64,000 nucleotides of DNA, taken from Alphaproteobacteria bacterium (lineage in GTDB: Bacteria; Pseudomonadota; Alphaproteobacteria; RF32; CAG-239). Position numbers and translations under genes: made by a program. The stretch spans positions 62,001-126,000 of the forward strand of contig SUUZ01000002.1 of NCBI GenBank assembly GCA_015062235.1, written 5' to 3'. This document shows, in pieces, positions 25,569 to 34,936 of the stretch. The notes below the pieces were generated by a model. The model saw only the letters and a list, made by a program, of their open reading frames with translations. It made no database searches and had not been told where the DNA came from. Numbering within the stretch: the stretch's first letter is position 1; each line of letters opens with the position of its first letter.

Positions 25569-26831
25569 ATGAAAAGAGTTGTTGTTACAGGACTTGGAGC
25601 ATTAACACCATTTGGAATGGGAGTTGATTTGGCTTGGGATTCTATTATTGCTGGAAAATCAGCAATTACCAACATTACTAAATTTGATACTGAAAATTTT
25701 AGCGTTAAAGTTGCTGGAGAAGTTATAAAAGGTACTGAAGTAGGACAATTTAATGCTGATTTATATATGGAACCTAAAGAACAAAAAAGAGTTGATGACT
25801 TTATTTTGTTTGGTATTGCCGCTGCTGAGGAAGCTATTAAAGATGCTAACTGGACACCTGAAGATGATAAAGAAAAAGCTCGTACAGGTGTTATTATTGG
25901 TTCTGGAATTGGTGGAATTCAAGCAATTCATGATAGTTCTATTGTATTAAATAGCAGTGGCCCTCGCCGTATTAGTCCATTTTTTATACCAGCATGTATA
26001 ATCAATATGATTTCTGGTCATGTTTCAATGCGTCATGGTTTTACAGGACCAAACATTGCAACAGTTACGGCTTGTGCTACTGGTTCGCATGCAATTGCCC
26101 AAGCATATCAAAGCATTTTGCTTGATGATGCTGATGTTATGGTCGTTGGTGGTGCAGAATCAGCTGTTACTCCATTGGCTATTGCTGGATTTATGCAAGC
26201 AAAAGCTTTGTCGCACAGTTATAATGAAAATCCAACCAAAGCATCTCGTCCTTGGGATAAAGGTCATGATGGTTTTGTAATGGGTGAAGGTGCTGGTGTG
26301 TTGGTATTGGAAGAATATGAGCATGCAAAAGCCAGAGGTGCAAAAATTTATGCTGAAATTATTGGTTATGGTAACTCTGGTGATGCTTATCATATTACCT
26401 CGCCCGCTCCAGATGGTAGTGGTGCTAAGAAGGCAATGAGCGAAGCATTGCGTAAGGCTGGCATCAAACCTCAAGATGTTACATATATTAATGCTCACGG
26501 AACATCAACAATGATTGGTGATGCAATGGAAGCAAAAGCTGTTTCAGAATTGTTTGTTAACTGTCCTGATTTGAAAATGTCATCTACTAAGTCTGCTGTT
26601 GGACATTTACTTGGTGCTGCTGGTGCAGTCGAAGCTGTATTTTGTGTTAAAGCTATAGAAACAGGTATTTTACCCCCTACCCTAAACTTAGAAGATCCTA
26701 TTGATGAGGTTAAGGGAATGGATTTGGTACCAAACCAAGCTCGTAAGTGCGATATTAAAGTTGCTATGTCAAATTCATTTGGTTTTGGTGGCACAAACGC
26801 ATCGTTGGTATTTAAGAAATATGAAGGATAG
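25569..26831 (+). CDS. fabF: 3-oxoacyl-ACP synthase II FabF
   Basis: FabF (420 aa) performs the elongation condensations with malonyl-ACP. The Cys-His-His triad lies in TACATGSHAIA, INAHGTSTMIGD and SAVGHLLGAAGAV. The N-terminal MKRVVVTGLGALTPFG and C-terminal SNSFGFGGTNASLVF are standard. It lies 17 nt after fabH with an AAAGGAA site, and 5 nt before fabD. No acpP or fabG accompanies it in this window. Confidence 0.95.
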   Translation: MKRVVVTGLGALTPFGMGVDLAWDSIIAGKSAITNITKFDTENFSVKVAGEVIKGTEVGQFNADLYMEPKEQKRVDDFILFGIAAAEEAIKDANWTPEDDKEKARTGVIIGSGIGGIQAIHDSSIVLNSSGPRRISPFFIPACIINMISGHVSMRHGFTGPNIATVTACATGSHAIAQAYQSILLDDADVMVVGGAESAVTPLAIAGFMQAKALSHSYNENPTKASRPWDKGHDGFVMGEGAGVLVLEEYEHAKARGAKIYAEIIGYGNSGDAYHITSPAPDGSGAKKAMSEALRKAGIKPQDVTYINAHGTSTMIGDAMEAKAVSELFVNCPDLKMSSTKSAVGHLLGAAGAVEAVFCVKAIETGILPPTLNLEDPIDEVKGMDLVPNQARKCDIKVAMSNSFGFGGTNASLVFKKYEG

Positions 26832-26836
26832 TTCTA

Positions 26837-27751
26837 ATGGAAGTTAATTCTATTGCTCTGTTGTTTCCTGGACAGGGCTCTCAAAGGGTTGGTATGGGTA
26901 AAGACTTGGCAACCAATTTTGCTGTTGCAAAACAAGTTTTTAATCGTGTTGATGATGCTCTTGCTTTTAATTTAAGTTCTTTAATATTTGATGGCGAAAC
27001 CGAAGAACTTAATAAGACATCTAATGCTCAACCAGCAATTATGGCTGTATCAATGGCTTATTTTGAAGTTTTAAAAAGCCTTGGACTTGTTGATTTGAAC
27101 GAAGTAAAATTTATGGCTGGACATTCGCTAGGAGAATATTCAGCTTTATGTGCTGCTGGTGTTATAACTTTAGAAGACACAGCAAAGCTTTTGAAGGCTC
27201 GTGGTTCGTATATGATGCAAGCCTGCATTGATAATCCTGGAACTATGGCGGCATTAATTGGGCTTGATTTTGACAAAGTTAAGGCTATAGCAGATCAGTC
27301 AATGTGTTATGTTGGCAACTCAAATTCGCCTGCACAGATTGTTTTGAGTGGTAGTGTTGATACAGTTGAAAAAGCCTGTGAAATCGCTAAAGAACAAGGG
27401 GCTAAACGTGCAATTATACTTCCTGTTTCTGGAGCATTTCATTCTCCTTTGATGCAAAGTGCCGCTGATAACATGTTGGCAATTATAGAACAAACTAAAT
27501 TTGCTGTTCCTAACTTTAAGGTTATTAGCAACTTAACTGCCAAGGAATATTCAGATACTGCAGAAATTAAAGATTTGTTGGTAAAGCAAATTACTAATAC
27601 TGTAAAATGGCAAGAAAGTGTTGTTTATATGGCTGAAAGTGGAGCTAACAAATTTGTTGAAGTTGGTTTTGGTAATGTTTTGAGTGGATTGGTCAAAAAA
27701 ATATTGCCAGAAGCTAGTGTTACTACATCTGAAGATAGCTTAAAAGCCTAA
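26837..27751 (+). CDS. fabD: Malonyl-CoA:ACP transacylase FabD
   Basis: FabD (304 aa) transfers malonyl groups from CoA to ACP. FPGQGSQRVGMGKDL, the nucleophile motif GHSLGEYSALCAAG and the histidine in VSGAFHSPLM are present at the usual spacing. This is the last gene of the accA-fabD run; a 62-nt gap follows before the next oxidoreductase, so that gene may have its own promoter. Confidence 0.95.
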   Translation: MEVNSIALLFPGQGSQRVGMGKDLATNFAVAKQVFNRVDDALAFNLSSLIFDGETEELNKTSNAQPAIMAVSMAYFEVLKSLGLVDLNEVKFMAGHSLGEYSALCAAGVITLEDTAKLLKARGSYMMQACIDNPGTMAALIGLDFDKVKAIADQSMCYVGNSNSPAQIVLSGSVDTVEKACEIAKEQGAKRAIILPVSGAFHSPLMQSAADNMLAIIEQTKFAVPNFKVISNLTAKEYSDTAEIKDLLVKQITNTVKWQESVVYMAESGANKFVEVGFGNVLSGLVKKILPEASVTTSEDSLKA

Positions 27752-27813
27752 GATTGTATCAGATAATTTTGTATTAGTGGTGAACTAGCAACAATTTAGA
27801 AGGATATTAGTTT

Positions 27814-28989
27814 ATGGCTGGTCTATATCTTAATAAACCTCAATTTAATGCAGAGCTGGAAAAGTGTTTAAATTGTGTTGCTAAACCTTGTATGAATGCT
27901 TGTCCAGTTGGATGTTCACCGCAAGAATTTATTCAATATGCAAAAAAAGGGGATTTTGAAAATGCAGTTAAATCTATTTGCAAAAACAATCCTTTTGCGC
28001 ACACATGCGGTTTGATTTGTCCTGACAATTTTTGTATGAAAGCCTGTTTGCGTAGCAAGATAGATTTACCTATCAACATTCCTTTGGTACAGGCAACACT
28101 GATTAGTAAATATCGTAATACTTTGCAAGATTTTGAAAAAACAGCTAATAATGGAAAAAAAATTGCAATTGTTGGTTCTGGACCAGCAGGAATGGCTGCG
28201 ACTTGGGTGTTATTAAAGCTAGGATATAAAGTAAAAATATTTGAAAAATCAGACAAAATTGGTGGAGCACTTAATTTAATTCCTGATTATCGACTTCCAT
28301 ACGAGGTAATTGAAGATGATTGGATTTATATAAAGCAATTTGGTAATGCTGAAATTGAATTTGAAACACAAATTGATGATCCTAAGTTGTTGTTGGAACA
28401 AGGTTTTGACGGAGTAATTATGGCAATTGGCGAACAACAAGGAATAGACCTTGGGATTGAAGGCGAAGATAATATTGTTCCCTATGCTGAATATTTGAAA
28501 AATCCTAAAATTTATGAAAAAAATGGTATGGTAGCGATTGTTGGTGGTGGTAATGTTGCTGCTGATTGCGCTATTACGGCAAAAAATATGGGAGCAAAGC
28601 TTGTTTCGCTTTTTGTAAGACGTAAGATTTTCGATATGAAAGTAACTCGAAAAGAGATGGAAGAGTTACTTGACAAGCAAATTGATTTACTTACAACAAC
28701 AAGAGTTTGTAAAGTAGAGAAAAATGCAGACAAATTTGATATTATAACCTGCTCTACTCAACCAGGAGAACGAGGTTATGAAGATATTGAAAATTCTTTT
28801 GTAGTTCGGCGAGGCTTTGATTTGGTTATAAAAGCAATAGGAAGTCGAGCTGAAAGACCTGTTGAACATCGCAATATAATTTATGCAGGGGATTGTAAAA
28901 CAGGAGGTTCGACAATTGTTGAAGCTGTGGCTTCTGGATTAGATTCAGCTAAATTGTTACATCAAAATATAATAGGAGAAAGTAAATGA
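27814..28989 (+). CDS. GltD/PreT-like NAD(P)H oxidoreductase with Fe-S N-terminus
   Basis: This 391-aa protein combines an N-terminal cysteine-rich domain (CLNCVAKPCMNACPVGCSP and CGLICPDNFCMKACLR), like those that bind two 4Fe-4S clusters in the glutamate synthase small subunit and dihydropyrimidine dehydrogenase, with two dinucleotide-binding folds: FAD at IVGSGPAGMAA and NAD(P) at IVGGGNVAADCA. It is shorter than GltD (about 450-480). It feeds electrons to an unknown partner; no gltB or preA homologue lies nearby. The stop overlaps the next start as ATGA. Confidence 0.8.
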   Translation: MAGLYLNKPQFNAELEKCLNCVAKPCMNACPVGCSPQEFIQYAKKGDFENAVKSICKNNPFAHTCGLICPDNFCMKACLRSKIDLPINIPLVQATLISKYRNTLQDFEKTANNGKKIAIVGSGPAGMAATWVLLKLGYKVKIFEKSDKIGGALNLIPDYRLPYEVIEDDWIYIKQFGNAEIEFETQIDDPKLLLEQGFDGVIMAIGEQQGIDLGIEGEDNIVPYAEYLKNPKIYEKNGMVAIVGGGNVAADCAITAKNMGAKLVSLFVRRKIFDMKVTRKEMEELLDKQIDLLTTTRVCKVEKNADKFDIITCSTQPGERGYEDIENSFVVRRGFDLVIKAIGSRAERPVEHRNIIYAGDCKTGGSTIVEAVASGLDSAKLLHQNIIGESK

Positions 28990-29624
28990 AAAAAATAATT
29001 TGTGCAGTTATCTTAACTGCGTTTGTTAGTGCTTGTGCTACAGATCCTTATACAGGTGAAAAAAAGGTTGCTAAAACGGCTTGGGGTGCTGGTATTGGAA
29101 CAGCTTTAGGTGCTGGTGTTGGAGCTTTGGTTGGTGGTGAAAAAGGAGCGTTAATAGGTGCGGCTACAGGTGCAGCAATGGGAGCTGGCACAGGTGGATA
29201 TATGGATTATCAAGCATCTGTTTTGCGTAAAGAACTTGTTGGAACAGGAGTACAGGTTAAAGAAATTAATGGGCAAATTTATTTGGTTATGCCTGGAAAT
29301 ATTACCTTTGATACTAACGAAGCATTTATCAAACAATCTTTTCAACCTGTAATGGTATCTATTGCTAAGGTTTTGAAAGAATATAATAAGACCTATATTC
29401 AAGTTAATGGTTATACTGATAACACTGGAAACGATGCAATAAATAATCCTTTATCAGTAAAAAGAGCTAATGCTGTGGCTGACTTTTTGCGAGTTCAAGG
29501 AATTGCCGCTAATCGAATTGTTGCTAATGGCTATGGTTCTGCTAACCCTATTGCTTCAAATGCAACGGCTGCAGGACGTGAACAAAACCGTCGTGTAGAG
29601 ATTGTTTTGATTAATATGCAATAG
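28986..29624 (+). CDS. OmpA-family lipoprotein with glycine zipper
   Basis: The 212-aa product has a lipoprotein signal ending in VSAC (acylated Cys near residue 17). A glycine-zipper region (GAGIGTALGAGVGALVGG, about residues 35-70) may insert in the outer membrane. A C-terminal OmpA domain binds peptidoglycan: VNGYTDNTGND with the diaminopimelate-contacting Asp, LSVKRANAVADFL and REQNRRVEI. It resembles E. coli YiaD and Pal-like tethers. It overlaps the preceding oxidoreductase gene by 4 nt and is followed by a terminator. Confidence 0.88.
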   Translation: MKKIICAVILTAFVSACATDPYTGEKKVAKTAWGAGIGTALGAGVGALVGGEKGALIGAATGAAMGAGTGGYMDYQASVLRKELVGTGVQVKEINGQIYLVMPGNITFDTNEAFIKQSFQPVMVSIAKVLKEYNKTYIQVNGYTDNTGNDAINNPLSVKRANAVADFLRVQGIAANRIVANGYGSANPIASNATAAGREQNRRVEIVLINMQ

Positions 29625-29659
29625 ATAAAATTATATTTTTTAATATATAGCTCTATATA

Positions 29660-29697
29660 ACAAAACCCTCGCGTTTGAAAAAACACGAGGGTTTTGT
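29660..29697. terminator. Bidirectional intrinsic terminator
   Basis: Arms 29660-29671 and 29686-29697 form a perfect 12-bp stem (ACAAAACCCTCG and its complement) between the convergent OmpA-lipoprotein and Cys-rich genes. Confidence 0.8.
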
Positions 29698-29705
29698 GTT
29701 GGTTA

Positions 29706-30953
29706 TTACCTGTTACCAAAATATAGGTTGAGATTTACAGTAGGTGCATTTTGAGCTTTAATAGTTACATCTGCACCACTACTCGGAATACTGTCAAAAC
29801 CAGTACCATTAACTATTACAGAGTATTGGTCATTAGAGCTATATTTATATGTAACATTCCGACAATCCAGGTCAACAGGTGTAGAGGTAAATGAACCAGA
29901 TACATACACTTTATATGTACCATTTGCAATAGGATTATCAAAAGCAAAATATTCTGTTGTCTGAGGCTGAGTATACCCTATATTGTGGATATTAGCTGTA
30001 GCGCTTGATACAACATTTCCAGCACTATCAACAAAGCTAGCCTGTACTCTATAAGAGATACTAGAAGCACAACTTCCCCATGGGGTATAATGGGTAACAA
30101 TTAAACTAAAATCTCTTAAATTAGAAGTATCACACTTGTAGTAATTAGAATCCTTGAAACAAGATTCAATATTAGCACCTGTAGGACAGTCATATTCTTC
30201 ACTATCTGATTTGTGTTTAGTATAATAAGAAGTATTACATCCTGAGATATAGTATTTACCTGAACAATCTTCTTTTGTACAAGTATAATTTGTCGGACAG
30301 CTTGTATATGTACCTTGATAAGGACAAGTATCTGTACAATCAAACAAACCTAAAGTACAACTTAATTTTGTATCATCACTATAACATTTACCATCACCAG
30401 CTATATGTCCACTACAAGTAGTATCGGTCCAATATGACGTCGTTGTAGTAAATTTCTTAATTTTACTAATAAGACTAGCTGAAGGCATTATATATTGTGG
30501 GTTATCAGCTATATTTTGCTGTGCTTCAGCATAGGTACGTCCACCACAACTAAATGTCTTAGGTAGATAGTATTTATTGTTATATAATAAAGCAATGGCT
30601 TTACCAGCAGAATCATAGGCAATACCATCAGAAGCTGAATAAGTTCCTGTTCCACATGTCGAAGAACTACAATTTTTATAGCAACTTAAATTTTCATAAG
30701 TAACTGTTTCACAAATATAACCCGTAGGAAGTGCAGAATAATAACCTCCATCTTCACATTTTATAACATCCTCACCAATACAAAATAATTTAGTATTATC
30801 AAGAGGACATTTTAGTGTAAATTTTCCTGCACAATCGGTTTCAGTTTGCGTATAACCAAGTTCATCACAAGTTGGTGGTGTTGCACAATCCAAAGCTGCA
30901 TAAGCTGATGATGATATTGTTAAAGCTGTGCACAAAAGTAAATATTTTCTCAT
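29706..30953 (-). CDS. Exported cysteine-rich protein of unknown function
   Basis: This 415-aa protein has a signal peptide (cleavage near SSSAYA-A) and then a long cysteine- and tyrosine/threonine-rich region made of loose modules such as CDELGYTQTETDCAGKFTLKCP, ending near residue 275. The last 140 residues are cysteine-poor and look like beta-strand modules (FDNPIANGTYKVYVSGSF). Such modular, disulfide-rich surface proteins occur in gut alphaproteobacteria, but I cannot name the family. DsbD nearby would serve disulfide handling. A GGGAG site lies 8 nt before the ATG. The promoter and two palindromes lie upstream. Confidence 0.7.
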   Translation of the reverse strand: MRKYLLLCTALTISSSAYAALDCATPPTCDELGYTQTETDCAGKFTLKCPLDNTKLFCIGEDVIKCEDGGYYSALPTGYICETVTYENLSCYKNCSSSTCGTGTYSASDGIAYDSAGKAIALLYNNKYYLPKTFSCGGRTYAEAQQNIADNPQYIMPSASLISKIKKFTTTTSYWTDTTCSGHIAGDGKCYSDDTKLSCTLGLFDCTDTCPYQGTYTSCPTNYTCTKEDCSGKYYISGCNTSYYTKHKSDSEEYDCPTGANIESCFKDSNYYKCDTSNLRDFSLIVTHYTPWGSCASSISYRVQASFVDSAGNVVSSATANIHNIGYTQPQTTEYFAFDNPIANGTYKVYVSGSFTSTPVDLDCRNVTYKYSSNDQYSVIVNGTGFDSIPSSGADVTIKAQNAPTVNLNLYFGNR

Positions 30954-30999
30954 AACCTTATCTCCCTTTTTTCAATCTGTCCTCAAATCCTCGAATCGT

Positions 31000-31023
31000 G
31001 CATTTAAACCACCGTTTAAATGC
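31000..31023. repeat. 24-bp palindrome, copy 1 (probable operator or 5'-UTR hairpin)
   Basis: Two perfect 10-bp arms, GCATTTAAAC and GTTTAAATGC, around CACC. The site lies just downstream of the predicted start of transcription of the Cys-rich gene. Confidence 0.75.
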
Positions 31024-31036
31024 TATATTTGTTTTA

Positions 31037-31065
31037 ATTATACATCAAAAAAAGTAAAAAAGCAA
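31037..31065 (-). promoter_or_regulatory. Promoter of the cysteine-rich gene
   Basis: On the minus strand TTGCTT (31060-31065), a 17-nt spacer and a perfect TATAAT (31037-31042). It lies between the two palindrome copies and predicts a leader of about 75 nt. Confidence 0.65.
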
Positions 31066-31152
31066 TTAATTATGTTTTATGACATATTTTCAATATGTTA
31101 GCTCGTTTTTCTCTCTTTATTTTTTCATCTTAAAAACAACTCAAAATCTATA

Positions 31153-31176
31153 GCATTTAAACGGTGGTTTAAATGC
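31153..31176. repeat. 24-bp palindrome, copy 2
   Basis: It has the same arms as copy 1, with the inner bases GGTG in place of CACC. The flanks extend the symmetry to 14-bp arms (TATAGCATTTAAAC). It lies about 120 bp upstream of the predicted transcription start. Confidence 0.75.
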
Positions 31177-31246
31177 TATATTTTTGTTTTGTAACATATT
31201 GATTTTGCTTGAATATGTTTTTAAAATAAGGAAGATCGCTGACCTC

Positions 31247-31313
31247 GCTCGTTAACACTTGCTCAGGCTATGACATTATTGGGATGCTCGTTAGTGTTCG
31301 TTCAGAATGACAT
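31247..31313. repeat. Two degenerate direct repeats
   Basis: 31247-31276 and 31286-31313 both run GCTCGTTA..., then TCAG and end ATGACAT/TGACAT. They are noticeably richer in G+C than their surroundings and look like a remnant of a dispersed repeat. No function is seen. Confidence 0.5.
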
Positions 31314-31331
31314 ATGGAAGCTATTTTTATA

Positions 31332-31991
31332 TCATTTCTTTTTACCTATTAAACGATAAATACAAGCTATAACTGGGTTATGTGGACGAAGGATGTTTAA
31401 TATATCTGGACTACATCCCTTTTCCTTAGCAATATGATAAGCATCTGGACAATCAACTTCTAAATGTCTGGGGCTTAGACCTAAAACATTTTTAGCTTTA
31501 GGCAACCTAGATAATGCTATACGTTGACCATAAAAAAGCGTCAGGTTTGCACTGACGCTTGAAAAATCTAGATGACTAGCATGTTCAGGTATTCTAAACA
31601 AGTCAACTTTATAATGGTCACCGCTACAGATTGCGTTAAAGTTATTATGAAACATATAAAGGGATAAGCTTGGTATGTTTAACGATGTTTTTACCCCTTT
31701 GATTGTTCGCGGAAGATATTGATAACGACTTATCATTCCTTTTTCAACAATCGCTGATGTTGCAACAACATCGTTCCAGTTTAACCCTTTTTTTACCCTA
31801 TTATCAACTTTTAATGTACCTATTAAATGAATAAGCCCATCGTTGTAACGATGGGGATCTTTTTTTATTTCTTTAGTTTTAATGAGGTGGGTTATGTATT
31901 CTTCTTTTGTGTCAAAAACACAAGAGGTTGAACTATGATTATCAATACCGCACAATTCTCGGTATACAGCAGCCTTATTAGTTATTTGCAT
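31332..31991 (-). CDS. Hypothetical protein, 219 aa
   Basis: I recognise no family. The product is soluble and basic, lacks a signal peptide, and has a mixed helix/strand pattern. Histidine and arginine are frequent in its C-terminal half (LGLSPRHLEVDCPDAYH, ILRPHNPVIACIYRLIGKKK). It stands between the repeat-rich gap and rnhA without a clear operon partner. Codon use looks like the rest of the chromosome. It might belong to an accessory set with the Cys-rich gene. Confidence 0.6.
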   Translation of the reverse strand: MQITNKAAVYRELCGIDNHSSTSCVFDTKEEYITHLIKTKEIKKDPHRYNDGLIHLIGTLKVDNRVKKGLNWNDVVATSAIVEKGMISRYQYLPRTIKGVKTSLNIPSLSLYMFHNNFNAICSGDHYKVDLFRIPEHASHLDFSSVSANLTLFYGQRIALSRLPKAKNVLGLSPRHLEVDCPDAYHIAKEKGCSPDILNILRPHNPVIACIYRLIGKKK

Positions 31992-32067
31992 ATATTATGC
32001 TCATCTCCAATTGTTAACTACAAGTTAACACTAGCAAACTTTTTTGTCTAAATCAAGTGTTTTTTTA

Positions 32068-32514
32068 TTAATTTTCGCAAATTCTTGATTTTGCTTGATC
32101 TCGCGCCAGTTTATCGACACGTTCATTTTCAGGGTGTCCATTATGACCTTTAACCCAAACCCATTTAATTTTATGCTTTTCTAAGAGCGAATCGAGATTT
32201 TGCCATAAATCTATATTTTTTACAGGAGTTTTCTTGTTTGCTGTTTTCCAACCATTTTGTTTCCAATTAGGCAACCATTGATTAACCCCGTCCATAACAT
32301 AACGGCTATCCGTATATAGTATAACATTACACGATTTTTTGAGTGCCAACAAAGCCTCTATCACTGCGGTTAGCTCCATACGGTTATTTGTTGTTGCGTC
32401 TTCGCCACCAGAGAGTTCTTTTTCAACAGCACCATATCGTAAAATTGCACCCCACCCACCTGCTCCAGGATTACCAGAACAAGCGCCATCAGTAAAGATT
32501 TCAACATCAGGCAT
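32068..32514 (-). CDS. rnhA: Ribonuclease HI
   Basis: This 148-aa enzyme cleaves RNA in RNA-DNA hybrids. The catalytic residues of the D-E-D-D set are in [18 protein letters not shown] (D10), [13 protein letters not shown] (E48), [11 protein letters not shown] (D70) and [12 protein letters not shown] (D134). [13 protein letters not shown] holds the conserved histidine loop. Its ATG shares one base with the stop of the upstream AlbA_2 gene. Confidence 0.95.
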   Translation of the reverse strand: MPDVEIFTDGACSGNPGAGGWGAILRYGAVEKELSGGEDATTNNRMELTAVIEALLALKKSCNVILYTDSRYVMDGVNQWLPNWKQNGWKTANKKTPVKNIDLWQNLDSLLEKHKIKWVWVKGHNGHPENERVDKLARDQAKSRICEN

Positions 32515-33581
32515 TAAAATTCTCCACGAAAATAATCATTGAAAAATTCGTTCATTATCATGTTGTAATCTTCTTCTCCTCGAATAACTTTAGCTACAAA
32601 TGAACGCAATTTATTTTTGGGAATATAAATACGAAAATCTTTTGGCATTGCTTCATTTGCTCCAATAACCCCCTCTAAACGAAAGTCATCATCAACAAAT
32701 GGCGAAAGAACAATTTCTACATTACAAAATTTGATAGCTCCTCGTGGTGGCAAACGAAGTTCTGGGCGAGTAATTATATTTAGTTGTCCTTCAATTCCAG
32801 ATATTACCTCCATCTGATTATAATTTGAAAAACGAACTTTGTTATATTCGCTACCATCTGTTATAACCTCTGCTGACAAAAACATTTCACGAGCAATCAC
32901 ATTGGACACATTAGCTCCTTGAAGTTCAAACGAAATTTTTACATATTGTTCGGGTGGATTATCTATACTATTAGGATAAAGCATATCTTCATCTTGGTTA
33001 AGTAATGCTTCAATATTTTTGTTAGCTATTTTAAGCTCAATATTTGGCTGAGGATAGCGACCAAACATACCAGCAATTACAGCATAAGGAGCTGGCACAT
33101 TATTTGAACCAGAACGGATATATATAGCTGAATTACTTGATGTCATTAGTGGTGCAACATCGCTTTTAGGTATATAAGTAGCGACATATCCATCACCTTC
33201 ATCATCAACGCTTATTATATGATTTCTAACTTTATTATGACTAGGAATTGTACATCCTGAAATAGCATTTTCTAGCCAACTTAAAAAACGATGGACATTT
33301 TTAACCTTTACTTTAGCCTTAGCAACATCTCCAACATCAATGTCTCTAGAACATTCTATACCCCAAATAATTACACCACCTTCAGAATTACCAAAACCAG
33401 ATATAGCTTTAGATAAATTTTTACGATCATCTCGATGTAGAGTATTAAAATTTTTACCATCTGAAGCAGCTTGTTTAAAATCAATAAACAACTCTTCACT
33501 TTGACGATTTATAATAAATTCATCAATGGCATCCTCTCCAAAATAAACCAGTTTTTGAAAGATATCTTCTGCACGTGACAT
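32514..33581 (-). CDS. AlbA_2/Schlafen-AAA_4 domain protein
   Basis: The 355-aa product has an N-terminal domain (about residues 25-170) with the AlbA_2 pattern: [31 protein letters not shown], and later [13 protein letters not shown]. Proteins with this domain bind nucleic acid and include putative regulators and phage-defence effectors. The C-terminal half is predicted beta-rich and unrecognised. ATG 33581 has GGAGA 7 nt upstream; the longer frame begins with a TTG. The TAATG overlap with rnhA shows cotranslation, which is a hint toward nucleic-acid metabolism (inference). Confidence 0.72.
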   Translation of the reverse strand: MSRAEDIFQKLVYFGEDAIDEFIINRQSEELFIDFKQAASDGKNFNTLHRDDRKNLSKAISGFGNSEGGVIIWGIECSRDIDVGDVAKAKVKVKNVHRFLSWLENAISGCTIPSHNKVRNHIISVDDEGDGYVATYIPKSDVAPLMTSSNSAIYIRSGSNNVPAPYAVIAGMFGRYPQPNIELKIANKNIEALLNQDEDMLYPNSIDNPPEQYVKISFELQGANVSNVIAREMFLSAEVITDGSEYNKVRFSNYNQMEVISGIEGQLNIITRPELRLPPRGAIKFCNVEIVLSPFVDDDFRLEGVIGANEAMPKDFRIYIPKNKLRSFVAKVIRGEEDYNMIMNEFFNDYFRGEF

Positions 33582-33653
33582 TACATTTCTCCACAAACCT
33601 AAATAACGGCACTTAATGCCGTTATTATAGGTGTATAATATTTAAGATTTTAT

Positions 33654-34913
33654 TTATGCCAAAGCTTTTTGAAGTTCATCATATTCCATGTGTTTATCTA
33701 CAGCTCCAAGCAAAGCATAGGTAGGAGAAGATGTAAATATTTGAGTTGCAATATTACGAATACTTTCTCGAGACACGGCATCTATCTTAGCAATAATTTC
33801 TTCCACACTTAAACTACGTCCATATATGAGATTTTGACGAGCAAGAACTTCTGCTGTTGATGAAGAGCTTTCCAATCCCATCTTGATGCTAGATTTTAAT
33901 TGCATTTTTGCTCTATTAAATTCTTTTTCTGTTACAAGTTCATTAGAAATTTTTTTGATTTCATCAACTACTACGGGAAGTAAAACAGGAAGTTCTTTAG
34001 CTTCTGTTCCAGCATAAATGCCAAATATACCAGCATGGCTGTGAGCCGCCGTAAAACTATATACTGAGTAAACCAACCCCCTCTTCTCACGGATTTCTTG
34101 GAACAAACGAGATGACATTCCACCACCAAGTATAGTTGATAAAATAGCCATATCATAATACTCTGGACATTTATAAGGAAAAGCCTTAAATCCTAGAACC
34201 ACGTGACTTTGTTCAATTGGACGACGCTCAATAAAAAATCCTCCTACATATTCCTGCTTATCTGTTGTAAAATTAGTTTTAGCACGAAAATCAGACATAC
34301 GAGCCTTTACCATATCAACAAATTTTTGATGCGAGATACAGCCTACTGCACAAATAACCATATTTTCCGCAGCATAATTACTATTAATGTAATTAAGTAA
34401 TGTATCCCTATTAAACGAACGTACAGTTTCTTGAGGTCCTAAAATGGAACGCCCTAGAGCTTGATTAGGAAAAGCTGTTTCTTGAAAATAATCAAAAATG
34501 ATATCATCAGGGGTATCAATTGTCTGTTTTATTTCTTGAACTACGACATCACGCTCTTTAACAAGTTCTTCTTCAGGAAAAGTAGAATTTTTAATAGAGT
34601 CAATCAAAACGTCTATGGCTAATTCTGCATCTTCCTTCATCATTTTGGCATAATATGCTGTAAATTCACGTGAAGTATACGCATTTGATTGCCCACCAAC
34701 ATCTTCAATTTCTTCTGAAATTTGTAAAGACGTTCTTGTTTTTGTTCCCTTAAATGACATATGCTCTAAAAAATGCGAAATACCATTATTTTCTTTGGTT
34801 TCATAAGCAGATCCTGTCTTAACCCATATACCTAAAGATACAGTTTCTAATTGTGGACGCTCAGATGTTATAATTCGTAAGCCATTTGGTAAAACAGTTA
34901 TTTGTGAATCCAT
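33654..34913 (-). CDS. M16 family zinc metalloprotease (processing-peptidase-like)
   Basis: This 419-aa protein is an M16B peptidase. The inverted zinc motif HFLEH in ISHFLEHMSFKGT, with a further glutamate near 76 residues on (EEELVKERDVVVQEI), makes an active site. RGLVYSVYSFTAAHSHAGIFGIYAGT is the conserved C-terminal segment that contributes Arg-Tyr. Alphaproteobacterial members resemble the mitochondrial processing peptidase beta subunit. It lies 23 nt downstream of hpnE in the same operon; the target is unknown. Confidence 0.9.
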   Translation of the reverse strand: MDSQITVLPNGLRIITSERPQLETVSLGIWVKTGSAYETKENNGISHFLEHMSFKGTKTRTSLQISEEIEDVGGQSNAYTSREFTAYYAKMMKEDAELAIDVLIDSIKNSTFPEEELVKERDVVVQEIKQTIDTPDDIIFDYFQETAFPNQALGRSILGPQETVRSFNRDTLLNYINSNYAAENMVICAVGCISHQKFVDMVKARMSDFRAKTNFTTDKQEYVGGFFIERRPIEQSHVVLGFKAFPYKCPEYYDMAILSTILGGGMSSRLFQEIREKRGLVYSVYSFTAAHSHAGIFGIYAGTEAKELPVLLPVVVDEIKKISNELVTEKEFNRAKMQLKSSIKMGLESSSSTAEVLARQNLIYGRSLSVEEIIAKIDAVSRESIRNIATQIFTSSPTYALLGAVDKHMEYDELQKALA

Positions 34914-34936
34914 TTTTCTAGTCCTATTATTATAAA

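Larger units (their letters stand above)
30954..31331. other. Regulatory intergenic region with paired palindromes and degenerate repeats
   Basis: This 378-bp gap holds two 24-bp palindromes, a promoter between them, a small 7-bp-arm hairpin (31082-31098, ACATATT/AATATGT) and two degenerate copies of a roughly 29-bp sequence at 31247-31276 and 31286-31313. No open reading frame of note is present. Confidence 0.6.

Noticed and set aside
30116..30343. Open frame inside the Cys-rich gene
   Set aside because: It is out of frame with the exported protein, and its Ile/Val/Leu-rich sequence is a typical AT-rich shadow.
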